Source: Eukaryota sp. TZLM1-RC (Eukaryota; Metamonada: BaSk clade). Taken from it: a DNA stretch of 64,000 bases. The notes under the pieces were generated by a model that did not search any database, was not told the DNA's origin, and saw nothing but the letters and a program-made list of their open reading frames with translations. The stretch is from contig JAUPSS010000002.1 in the NCBI GenBank assembly GCA_040285825.1, forward strand, positions 2,418,001 through 2,482,000. The letters are read 5' to 3'. This document shows, in pieces, positions 39,101 through 48,013 of this stretch (position 1 is the first letter of the stretch; each line of letters starts with the position of its first letter). The translations under genes were made by a program, and so were the position numbers.

Positions 39101-41569
39101 AATCAATTATTAATTACTAGGAAGTCCTTTATTAGAATTTCTGATTCTCCATTGGACAACTACCATCTCACTGAACCTTTAATCATCTCTCATTCATCTT
39201 CTTTCGATATAAATAATGTCGATATTAATTCTGATCTTCAATCAATTTTGATTGCGACAACTTCTGGAGATTTATTTATCTCCAATTCCAAGTTAGTTTC
39301 ATCCAAACAACCTGCAATTCAAGGCTTGTCTATTCAATCTATAACTATTATTAATTCTTCTTTTAGCAACAGCAATCAAGCCGTTTATTCCTCAAATATT
39401 GATTCATTGGATGTTCAAAATTCCTCATTTGTATCTTGTTCATCTGTCTCTGGTGGAGCTATCTTTGTTGATTCAAATTCTTTTTCAATTACCAATTCTA
39501 TATTCCAGCAAAACACTGCAACTGAATTTGGTGGTGCAATCTTTATTAATAAAGTTGAACCAAGACACTCTGTTATTGACAAGTGCGTTTTCACTCTCAA
39601 TACTGCTCCAATTGGTGGTAGTGTTTATATCAATTTGACTCAACTATTTAGAATTAATTCAATTAATTCAGAAAATATTGCTTCTAATTATGGTTCGGAT
39701 TTTGCTTCTCCTCCCTTTAGAATAGTTGCTGAACAACAAAATTTTACTTCAGTATTTCTTTTTATTCAAGACGTTTTCAATAATACTGTCCCAATCAATC
39801 GCCACGTGGCACTTATCCCAGGAACTGGTACTTTTGCTTTTGAAGGCAATCCTGTAAAGAACTTTGTTGAAGGTAAAGCTGATTTTATTAATGTTTCTGT
39901 TTTGGGAGCCCCTGCTTTCCATTCAGCTTTTGCTGTGTCTTCTGGTCTTTTGCCTGCCGAATTCACTATTGAAGGAGGTGAATGTAAAGAAGGACAAGAA
40001 ATAGACGGTGAAGGACACTGCGTAGATTGTCCAATCGGAACTAAATTTGTAAATGGAAAATGTGAACCTTGTCCTCTTGGTTCATGGAATTCTGCTGCAA
40101 GGTCTAGTTCTTGTTCACAATGCCTGCCAGGAACCAGAAGAGGTCCTAACGACACTGGTTGTACCCCTTGTGATCACCGCTCTGTAGCCCCAGATCAAGG
40201 CATGGATGAATGTATTCCTTGTGGTCTTAGAATGGGAGCAAATGAAGACTTTACTGAGTGTGTCTGTATGGGTAATCTTTATTATCTAGATGGTGACTGT
40301 ATTCAGTGTCCTTCTGGTCTTTGGTGTGAATCTTTTAATGAGTTTTGTGTCCAAGATTCCTTTTACCAAGCAGATGATGGTACTGTTTCCTTCTGTAAAA
40401 TTTCTGGGTGTAGAGGTAATTGTACTTCTACTGAATCTTGCTTTGAAGGTTATGAAGGTCCCTTGTGCTCATATTGTCAAGATGGTATGTACGCTAGTGG
40501 TAATTTGTGCCTTGAATGTCCACATTTATTATTAATTATCCTTGCCATTATTGTTCAAATTACTTTATACTTATCTTTAGTTCCTCTCCTAAAGTTGGAT
40601 TCAAGAACTAAGTTTTCATCTTTGCGGTTTTATTTACCTCTTGTACGTTTCATACAAGCTCTTTGTGCGATTAGAACAGTTACTGCTATAGAATTACCAG
40701 TGGCGGTTCACAGAGTATTTGACTTTTTGGATTTAATCTTGCTTCGACCATGGGGATCTCCAATTGCTGGTTGCGCTGGTTTGCCTGCAGGTTTTAACTC
40801 TCTTTATTGGGGTTCTGCGATGTTATTACCAATTATTTTAGTTATTGGTTCTTTGCGACGAGCTGTTGCCCTTTCTTCTGTATTTTTCCAGCTTTTCTTT
40901 GCTGTTCCTGCTCACAATTTACTATCTGTATTCAGTTGTCGAGGGCTGGATTCCACAGATTTCAAATTTTCAATATTTTATAATGATTTACAATGTGGAT
41001 CATTAATTTGGATTATTCAGTTCATTATTACTTTTTTAATTATTTCTATTTATTTTGGGTTTATTGTTTACTTTTATTTTATTCCTAAAAAACGAGTTTT
41101 TACATCAACAATAGCCAGTAAGAGCTTCATTGATGAATTTGGTTTCCAAGTTCATTTATTACTTGTTGTTGGTGTTGTTTTCTTATTTGAAGGTCCAGGT
41201 TTATTATTCCAAAGTGCTTTTGGTTTTGTTGCTTGTCTTGTAGCCTTGGCAATTAATTCAAGAAGACGATCTTATGTAAATGAAATCGCTCATTCACTCC
41301 AAACAACTTATCTAGCAATTGAGGCAGTTTTATTTATGTTGGTATTTGCAATTTCTTTGGACTTTATCAATTATTCCAAAATGTTTATCGATACGGTGTT
41401 AATTTTCATTGGATTTGTCGCTATTTTTTCACTTATTGTGTCTATAAGAGCATTTGTTTTTGGTAAAGTGGGTACTTTGCACAAATTTAATCGTGCTTTT
41501 GCTACCAATATTCTTCAAAATCCTTTTGTCTATTTAGGCCGTACTGATTCTGAGTCTTGTAATAATTAG
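9155..41569 (+). CDS. Giant (about 10,800-residue) beta-solenoid, Cys-rich, multi-pass membrane surface protein
   Basis: Exon 1 (9155-9206) encodes MNRLLLLLLSLLCYVCAN, a clear signal peptide. After a 29-nt intron the frame is open to 32856 and, one base shifted, to the TAG at 41569. Without the extra T at 32845-32850 this is one protein of about 10,794 residues. Residues 19 to about 10,250 are short beta-strand repeats rich in Asn, Ser, Ile, Phe and Gly with many N-x-S/T sites, typical of right-handed beta-helix or pectin-lyase-like solenoids. A W-x-x-G motif following GSDxxxV recurs at least 15 times. Residues about 10,260-10,450 are cysteine-rich (CPxGT...C...CPLGSW...C), resembling GCC2/GCC3 or Ephrin-receptor-like repeats. 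Eight or nine hydrophobic segments follow, and the tail is short. Family knowledge suggests an adhesin or receptor; the ligand is unknown. The convergent neighbour is the F-box gene. Confidence 0.9.
9207..9235 (+). other. 29-nt spliceosomal intron in the giant gene
   Basis: The intron runs GTATGT...TTTCAG. Splicing joins codon position 1 (G, 9206) to TG at 9236, giving GCT AAT GTG ACA (A-N-V-T). It connects a perfect signal peptide to the long open frame, which otherwise has no ATG at its start. The intron lies close to the predicted signal-peptidase site. This is the only intron I can support in an expressed gene of the window. Confidence 0.85.
14585..16276 (+). repeat. Three dispersed 288-bp near-identical repeats in the giant gene
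   Basis: Copies lie at 14585-14872, 15221-15508 and 15989-16276. Each begins SIQESLIIQNASFT and ends about 96 residues later at LDEPL. The copies are separated by 348 and 480 bp of unrelated repeat sequence, and spacing stays in frame. Near-identity against a divergent background indicates recent duplication or gene conversion. The third copy has a few substitutions (for example A to D, T to S, I to F). Confidence 0.85.
31897..34936 (+). repeat. 1,038-bp (346-residue) tandem repeat, about three units
   Basis: The word GGCGAAGTTA recurs at 32861, 33899 and 34937, a period of exactly 1,038 bp. An earlier, slightly shorter unit begins at 31897, where the offset to the next unit is 1,039 because of one inserted T. 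The units are nearly identical. One unit spans a complete solenoid super-repeat including FTWKGGKLYESG. Copy number in the assembly may be wrong if reads did not span the array. Confidence 0.88.
39961..41540 (+). other. Cys-rich module plus multi-pass membrane domain of the giant protein
   Basis: 39961-40530 encodes more than 25 Cys in CxxC-type spacing (CVDCPIGTKF, CEPCPLGSW, CSQCLPGTR, CIPCGLRMG), as in GCC2/GCC3 or ephrin-receptor-like repeats. 40531-41540 encodes hydrophobic segments starting LLLIILAIIVQITLYLSLV and including LIWIIQFIITFLIISIYFG and IDTVLIFIGFVAIFSLIVS. I count eight or nine. This anchors the extracellular solenoid. The cytoplasmic tail after the last segment is about 30 residues. 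Confidence 0.8.
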
Positions 41570-42367
41570 CTTTGTATATGTTTATGTTATAAATTTTTTG
41601 TTTTGTTATACTTTTGATTAGCCAAGTGCAAACTTATTGCAAGTCTGTTATATTCCGTAAGTTATTTATTGTCTTTTAGCTAACTTACTGACTACTTGCA
41701 TCAAAATTCTTGAAAGAAATCATTTTGGAAGAATGGACATATTCACCAAATAATAGAGATTCAATAAACTTGGAATAGTTTGGCTTTGAGTAACAGTGGT
41801 CGTAACTGATGGTTTTAGACAATTTTTTGTTTGAATTCTGGACAATTGACATCAATGCATTTGTAGTTGAATCTATTAATTTCAATGGTGATTCCTTGAA
41901 ACATTTCGAACCTTTGCACTTAGAAAAAATTTAAATATAAAATAAATAAAATATATATTTTCTGATTTCAAAGAACAATCCTTTTAGGTGTACAATAGTA
42001 TCCAACAATTTTGTATACATCAGTGTCCTATCATTCAATTGATGGGGCTTGTATAGGTAAATACTTTAGTTTAGGTTTGTTGTCTAGTTGTAAAATGTCT
42101 CTGTTTCCGGAAAAAAATTTATATCCTTTTAGGTGTGCAAATTTTTCATTGTGAAATGAATTTATGGAATTTCAAGTATCAAACAGTAATCTCTATCATT
42201 GAATAATTTTAATTTTGATGATAGAAATTGTGTTTGGGAGTGGAATAAGGGATTAATAATAAGTATTTTAGTGAAACAAAAATACAAACATAATGCAATT
42301 GTTTTCAGTACAATGTAAAAACTTAAAACAAAAATGTAAAACAAAAATTTATGAACAATCATAACCT
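41570..42367. other. Intergenic between convergent genes, with a short relic of the giant gene
   Basis: Contains the 3' ends of the giant gene and the F-box gene. 41845-41930 is a degraded copy of part of the giant gene (see separate entry). The word ATCCTTTTAGGTGT occurs at about 41979 and again at about 42122. No further gene is seen. Confidence 0.5.
41845..41930 (+). pseudogene. Relic duplicate of a giant-gene segment
   Basis: The plus strand reads VVESINFNGDSLKHFEPLHL. This matches AVESINYNGDLFINFEPTFEL, encoded at about 38045-38110 inside the giant gene, and there is matching DNA upstream (GACAATTGACATCAATG against TCAATTGTCAATG). It looks like the tail of an old paralogue or an internal duplication left behind 300 bp downstream of the live gene. 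Confidence 0.5.
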
Positions 42368-44014
42368 CTAAATTAAAACCAACAACCCTAACAACAACAT
42401 TGCTACTCCAAAATCCAAACCAAACACATCCCCAGCTCTTACCTGTGCTGCTGTTGACTGAACTGGTGGCTGTTCAAACAATGTTAGCATGGGAAACTGT
42501 TCTTTTACTTCATCAGGGTCAAACGCAGTGAAAGAAATGCCAGAAATCCTCAATGTTGTGAGGTTTGGGTTCAACCTACCGATAGTTTGTGTAGCAGAAC
42601 CGGGAGCATGATGAAAGGCTTGTAAACACAATCCTAGCTCTGTTAAATTTGGACAGGACTTCAATAACGACATTGTAGAGGCAATATTGGATGATGCATA
42701 ATGAGAAGACTCACTAAACAATGTCAGAGATCTTAACGCTGGTCTGGGCTGGATATACCGCTCCTTCATTCCAAACACTCCTCCACGGACAATCAAAGAG
42801 TGAAGATTAAACCAATGATCATTTAAAGCGGGGATTAATTTCTTAAAGTAAAATGATTTGCCTCCAATTAATGTAAGATGCCTTAATTGAGTGGAGTTCT
42901 TGGCCAACTCCTTCAGTGATGACCTTGAAACATCATCAGGAAGATTGAACAATAGCTCCTTCAGAGTCTTCGGCAGAGAGGGGACTAGCTTCAACAATGA
43001 TGACTTGAACCGTGGGGTGTAAACTTCAAGAGTCTGAAGTTTAGTTTGAGCAAGATAAGCGCCCAAACTGGAAAAACTAGGTGTAAGTAACATTTCCGTT
43101 GGTAATCTGAATCTGTACATTGAAACATGGATGGCTTTGACATACTTGAGTGACGGGTGACGAGGAATGTTCTTTGTTGGGGTAGGATTCCCAGATAGTC
43201 TAAGAAAACAAGGTTTTGATGCCAAAATTTCACTAGTGTCGGCTGTCTTTATAGCATTTGAAAGCACATTGGAAGAAAATGAACAATTGGTGCGTGGTAA
43301 AGGTCTGTGTGCAGCATGAGGCTCATTGGGAATTGAACCAAGACCAAAGTCAACAAGAATCTTGGAGAATTCTGGGACTGCTGAAGACTGGCGTTGAAGT
43401 CTAACAAGCTTCAAACTTTTGGTATGGGATTCAAACAACCTCCAATTCACCAGATCTGGATTCATTTCATCAATCTCAAGAACCGAAAGGCATCGTAAAT
43501 GACCACCTTGAAATGCCGAAAAAGTCCATATGAACGCATTAGTTCCATGAATGCGCAATTCCCGTAAACAAAGCTTTTTACCTTCAAAATTAGTGTCTTC
43601 AAGATCACTTACATTGAACGTTATATTTCTGTCTCTTTCTGTCAAAATGTAATGAAGTTGACAAAAGAAGTTTATGTTAGCATCACAAAGAAGCCATCTC
43701 GGTGGAATACCTTGGGGTAAAATCATTGTTTTTACAGATTGGGAAATTTGGCTACACGCCTCAGAAAAATTCTCCAGAGTAAATTGAGGTGCTTGGTAAG
43801 CCAGATAAATAATCTCACACTTGGGAAACATACTGATGCAATCAGAAATTTCTTCTACGTTGGGTTTAAACATGTCCAGGTAAACAACATTAGACTGACG
43901 AAGGGCGATTAAAGTGAAGCGTCTCCATCGTTTCGAAACAAGTGCGTAACGTAATAAATTCTGTTGATGATGTCTGGAAAAAACTTCAAGAATGAGTTGA
44001 GAGTTGAGCTGCAT
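42368..44014 (-). CDS. F-box/LRR-type protein with hydrophobic C-terminus
   Basis: A 548-residue intronless ORF. Residues about 5-36 (SQLILEVFSRHHQQNLLRYA, then LVSKRWRRF) fit an F-box, the segment that binds Skp1 in SCF ubiquitin ligases. The rest alternates Leu-rich strands and helices (LRELRIHGTN, LRHLTLIGGKSF, LRSLTLFSES, LTELGLCLQAF, LTTLRISGISF), as in degenerate leucine-rich repeats that would bind substrate. The last 20 residues end FGVAMLLLGLLVLI, a hydrophobic tail that could act as a C-terminal membrane anchor; this is unusual for an F-box protein. The ATG at 44014 is the first in frame and places the F-box at the N-terminus as in the family. Target unknown. Confidence 0.75.
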   Translation of the reverse strand: MQLNSQLILEVFSRHHQQNLLRYALVSKRWRRFTLIALRQSNVVYLDMFKPNVEEISDCISMFPKCEIIYLAYQAPQFTLENFSEACSQISQSVKTMILPQGIPPRWLLCDANINFFCQLHYILTERDRNITFNVSDLEDTNFEGKKLCLRELRIHGTNAFIWTFSAFQGGHLRCLSVLEIDEMNPDLVNWRLFESHTKSLKLVRLQRQSSAVPEFSKILVDFGLGSIPNEPHAAHRPLPRTNCSFSSNVLSNAIKTADTSEILASKPCFLRLSGNPTPTKNIPRHPSLKYVKAIHVSMYRFRLPTEMLLTPSFSSLGAYLAQTKLQTLEVYTPRFKSSLLKLVPSLPKTLKELLFNLPDDVSRSSLKELAKNSTQLRHLTLIGGKSFYFKKLIPALNDHWFNLHSLIVRGGVFGMKERYIQPRPALRSLTLFSESSHYASSNIASTMSLLKSCPNLTELGLCLQAFHHAPGSATQTIGRLNPNLTTLRISGISFTAFDPDEVKEQFPMLTLFEQPPVQSTAAQVRAGDVFGLDFGVAMLLLGLLVLI

Positions 44015-44319
44015 AAGCGATGCAATGAAAGGGTGCTAACGAGTGTTGAGGTGAGCCAGAAGGACAGTTGAAGAAGAGAAAGCTGATTACTGATAGATAC
44101 CCACTCTTAGCATTTTGTACTGTTCAATGTTATTGCAATGATGATGCTGGTACCTTCAGTGCACGCAGAAAGCTTGGATCACTATTAAAAGGAACTAAAG
44201 ATAAAACTCAAATGAAATATTTTAAAAAACCGAAAAAGAAACCGAGAACCATACACTAGTGGTTCTGCCAACAGATCGAAGATGTCAGATGTTTTCAATG
44301 CTTCAAATGAAAAATTTAT
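44015..44319. other. Upstream of the F-box gene; no supported gene
   Basis: A 64-codon lysine-rich frame at 44068-44259 begins with TTG and has no recognisable similarity, so I do not call it. The region presumably holds the F-box promoter. Confidence 0.4.
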
Positions 44320-44710
44320 ACTATCTTATTTAGCACCATTACTCAGAGCTGAAGATGTCTAGTATGCTGAAAAGATGAATAATTTGAATACCCAAACACG
44401 CAATGCCTTCTCCTTAAATCCTTATTGTTTTCTCCTTATTCGTACCCTTGGAATAAATTTGCTTTATCTTTTCTGGGTGATTCTTCTGATATTGTTACCA
44501 ATAGAAATGCGAAATTCTTCATCGTTCTTTATGGCAAAATACAATTGTGTTTTCTGTTTTTAAGGAAATGTAGAGCATGGTTTCTACCTTTGTTATCACT
44601 TGGACTATGTTTTGAAGAAAAGGCTGTAGTTATGTGTTCGATTGCAGATGCAGAGTTTGAGGGAATTCATTTTTACTGTTTTGAACAAATTATCTTGAAA
44701 AACAATAAAA
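44320..44710 (+). pseudogene. LINE C-terminal fragment
   Basis: The DNA around 44327-44345 (TTACTCAGAGCTGAAGATG) and the reading AKYNCVFCF...FLPLLSLGLCFEEKAVVMCSI are a shifted, decayed version of the end of the LINE at 52.5-52.85 kb (FWQNRLVFSIFKG...LLSLGKFYEENAVGKYSI). It is 5'-truncated, with stops and frameshifts. Confidence 0.6.
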
Positions 44711-44884
44711 GATTTATTCCAAAAGTCTGAATTAGAGATATTAGTATTTATCGCAACAAATTTACCCATTATGACTGTCATGATGTGTCTGATGCATTTG
44801 TTTAAAATTCTGCATTAATGATGTTTGGAAGGCAATTGTAATGCCTTGTCGAAATCAATACTGATGACGCTTAAGTAATAACTC

Positions 44885-47005
44885 ACTCTAATAATAATTC
44901 ACTTGCTCTTTAAATAGATTCCAAAAAAAGCAACAAAAATGTTACCGTACCAATACGGAATTAATACCACTGATGGAGTTACTTCAGCAATTTTGCTACA
45001 GATGTTCTATTTCATCAAAATGAATCCAATGTTTGCATGTTGTCGGATTTTAGTAATGCATTCAATTCAATTCACCGGTGCAGTATTCATGGCACTTTGT
45101 TGAATTACTTGCCACAATTGTTGCCCTGTTTTCAAACAACATATTGCACAAATTCTGATTTGCATTTTGCTGATTAGACTTTGGAATCATCCAGTGGTGT
45201 TAAACAGGGAGATCCCTTAGGACCTATTGTGTTTTGTCTGGCCATTCATCCAATTTTATTACAAATTCAAGCAATATTCCTTCATTAAAAATGATTGCTT
45301 ATATGGATGATTTTGTTCTTATAGATGACTTAACGATTGTCATAGAAGCAAGTGTATGTTTTAAAGAATTGTTCAACAAAATTGGTTTTCGACTTAACTT
45401 AAATGTGTTCTACTTTCAAATTCCCCAATTTCAATGTCATTTGATGGTATTGAGATTAAAGCCAAATAATATTCAACTGGTACCATACATCATTTGGGTT
45501 CGTTTTTAGGAAAAAATGATGAAATTACCAAAGAATTTGGTGGAATCTAATTTTCGAGTAAATTTACAAAATGATGAAATTGGATGTACAGAAACTCATC
45601 AAATTCACCTCTATAAGACTCTGTTTCAATATCAACCTTAATAACATATTTCGATCTACAAATCCTGTTATGTTTATGCTTTTGGCTCGGAAGTTCAATG
45701 AATTACTTGCAAAAGTTTTGTCACAATTACTGAGGTGTAAAATGTACCAAATTCTTGACCATGCTTATCTTAGTCCACACTAAGGCGGTTTAGGTTGGAC
45801 AAAGGCCTCAATTCTTACTTCGTGTGCTCTTATCGGTGGATACAGAAATGCAACATTTGAGTTTTCTGAAAGGTTTGCAGATTGGGAAGATTTATTAATG
45901 ACAACGCAAAGTTTAACTGTTACTTCTTAAAATGAAGAAATTACAAAAATCGATGTTGAACAATGGAATCGATGCTTCCCCCAATCATTTAATGGAAATA
46001 TTACCGAAAAGAATTATTTAAATTTAAAATACACTGTTCGAACATTACAGAAACGACTGACTGGAATGTAGGAAAATGATCTTTATAAAAATAGGTGTAG
46101 GTCAACTTTTGTAAATAAAGATCTCCAGTCGTTCTTATTGGAAAAGGTGTTTGTGAAAATCAGTCATCAGATTCGTTACTGTTTGTAATTATTGTACCAC
46201 GAAGATTTGGACTGTGTGCTACTAATGAAGCGTTTGTAACAAAAATGAAATTATATTTGAATATCCCCATTAATCAATTATTATCAGAAGAAAAATGTAT
46301 TTGTTCGAATTCACCTCAGCTCACTTTGCGACATGCTCTGAATTGTTCGAAATTGATAACTTATCGTTCTTCATCAAATGAGACAGTTAGAGACACAGTT
46401 TTTAAAATGGCACGAACTGCAAGAGTTTCGTGTAATAAAGAGCCTCTGCTGAAGGAAACACTGTCATTGAATAGTTTTGGCTCTGATGATACAGGTGATG
46501 TATACTGTGATTGGATTGAGAACTCTGAAGCTGTTGTTGACTTTGTCTCATGTAATGTTGCAAATGACACCTTGGTTCAAAGAAGAAAATTTAATCCTGT
46601 AAGTGCTCTTGAATTTAAAGCTAAAGAAAAACATAGAAAATATGACAAAGACATCGAAGAAGCTAATGCTTATAGAAACAGACCACTTGTTTTTATTACT
46701 TTCGCATTTTCTATGAACGGAAGACTATCAGTAAAAGCGGAAACCTTTTTGAATGGTTTCCGAAAAATGGATCAAGAAAATACAATGAACAGTTGTGATA
46801 ACTTTTTATGGCGCTCTCGTATTCAATTTGTCATAATTAAAAGATTACCTTGGTTTTTCAATCGAATTAGAGAAGCTTTAGCGAGACAGCAAGCAGATCA
46901 AGATTCTGTAGAGGAAGTCTTGGTTCAATGAATTTCGTCCCATTAGTTCTGAGTTTGTTTGTTAAGTGTGGAAGATCAATAAAAAATAACTCGAATAATT
47001 GAATC
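44885..47005 (+). pseudogene. Second LINE family: RT and restriction-like endonuclease, broken
   Basis: In order: YQYGINTTDGVTSAI; RT motif A LSDFSNAFNSIHRC (about 45050); SSGVKQGDPLGPIVFCLAIH (about 45190-45250); and the catalytic box AYMDDFVL (about 45300). Several frame breaks follow. The open 46245-46931 frame carries CICSNSPQLTLRHALNC (Cys-His motif), DVYCDWIENSEAVVDF (acidic endonuclease core) and KEKHRKYDKDIEEA...FAFSMNGRLS (endonuclease C-terminal segment). The 3' UTR (TTCGTCCCATTAGTT, then AATAAA at about 46980) is shared with copies at 55.7 and 62.9 kb. This is the longest copy of this family here. It resembles the R2-like, restriction-like-endonuclease class and is dead because of stops in the RT. 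Confidence 0.82.
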
Positions 47006-47779
47006 AATTACAATTACTCATTATGACTTAAGAATTTAAAAAAGTAAAAATTGAAACAAATTGTAAATCTGCTGAACATATGCTTATCAAAATGATGTTA
47101 AAAAGATTTATGTCCCAAAAGTTTTTGTTAAAACAATTGAAGCTCTGGATCATGACAAAACATCAGACAGACTACATTTTTAACTCTTGTTTGTTAATCA
47201 TCTCAGTCATATTAAATTCTTTGAAATGACTCTTTTTATCATTATATTCATTTGTCCTTTTTGTTGAGCAAACTGAGAATGTTGACATTTTCCTTCCCAA
47301 TATCAATCTAGCACTTTTATTCTGAAAAGATCCCAAAAACAATTTATGAAACACTGTAACCCCTAAAAATCACAATTTGTTCCCAATTAGAAATTCTCTT
47401 TCTGGAAATTTATATTTTTGTCCTTGATTTTAGTTTCATTACTCGATCATTTAATGACAGTACCTACTCGCTACAACAAAGAAACAAACCTACCAAAGCC
47501 AATCAAACACACACACTACAGACATAAGGATATTGTTGAAAAGGAGGCTGAGATGTAAAGGGATCTTGACGCCAGCCAAAATATAACTTGACTGCAATAC
47601 CAAAGCAAAGTAAAACAAGTGTAAGCAAAGTGATGGTGTACGGCCATTGATGTTGTTTATTAAACAACCTGATTGGTTAATCACAAAATTATTCAAATTT
47701 TGAAGTCTTGCTAAACATAGAAGAATTGATTTGTGAACAAATATATGTATCAATTTCGACAACACTTCATCCCAATTTT
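47006..47779. other. Intergenic, no gene seen
   Basis: AT-rich sequence with only short frames on both strands and no recognisable motif, repeat or RNA gene. Confidence 0.45.
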
Positions 47780-48009
47780 GAAAGGATTCATTCTAACAAT
47801 GAAAGAGGTTCCGATGGTGCAGAAAACCAAGACCATAGAACAGGCATGAGATTTCTATTCGTCACGTGCCCCCAGACCATTATACCTTCAACAAGGTTCA
47901 TGAAGGTCAAAAAAGAAGGTATCAAGAAAATCTTCCACTACTCAAAAACTCAGTCCCTCTACATTGGTGTAAAAAGGACACTTATTCCATTGTTATAGAC
48001 ATCATCTGT
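47780..48009 (+). pseudogene. 3'-end remnant of a Fanzor element abutting the DENN gene
   Basis: The sequence matches the end of the Fanzor element at 54.5-54.82 kb. It contains GGTTCCGATGGTGCAGAAA, encoding the RWCRKPRP counterpart of RWCRNPRP, followed by HEISIRH. After an internal deletion of about 80 bp comes a right end of about 90 bp. That end finishes with a nearly identical stretch of about 50 bp ending ...GTTATAGACATCATCTGT at 48009. The shared end stops 4 bp before the ATG of the DENN gene. The remnant cannot encode a nuclease. Confidence 0.75.
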
Positions 48010-48013
48010 AAGA

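Noticed and set aside
9236-41569. Bacterial adhesin acquired by recent transfer
   Set aside because: The intron at the signal peptide, the multi-pass eukaryote-style C-terminus and AT-rich composition like the neighbours argue for a resident gene; ancient transfer of solenoid parts cannot be tested here.
44068-44259. Lysine-rich 63-codon frame upstream of the F-box gene
   Set aside because: Begins with TTG, no recognisable domain, and lies between a promoter region and LINE debris.
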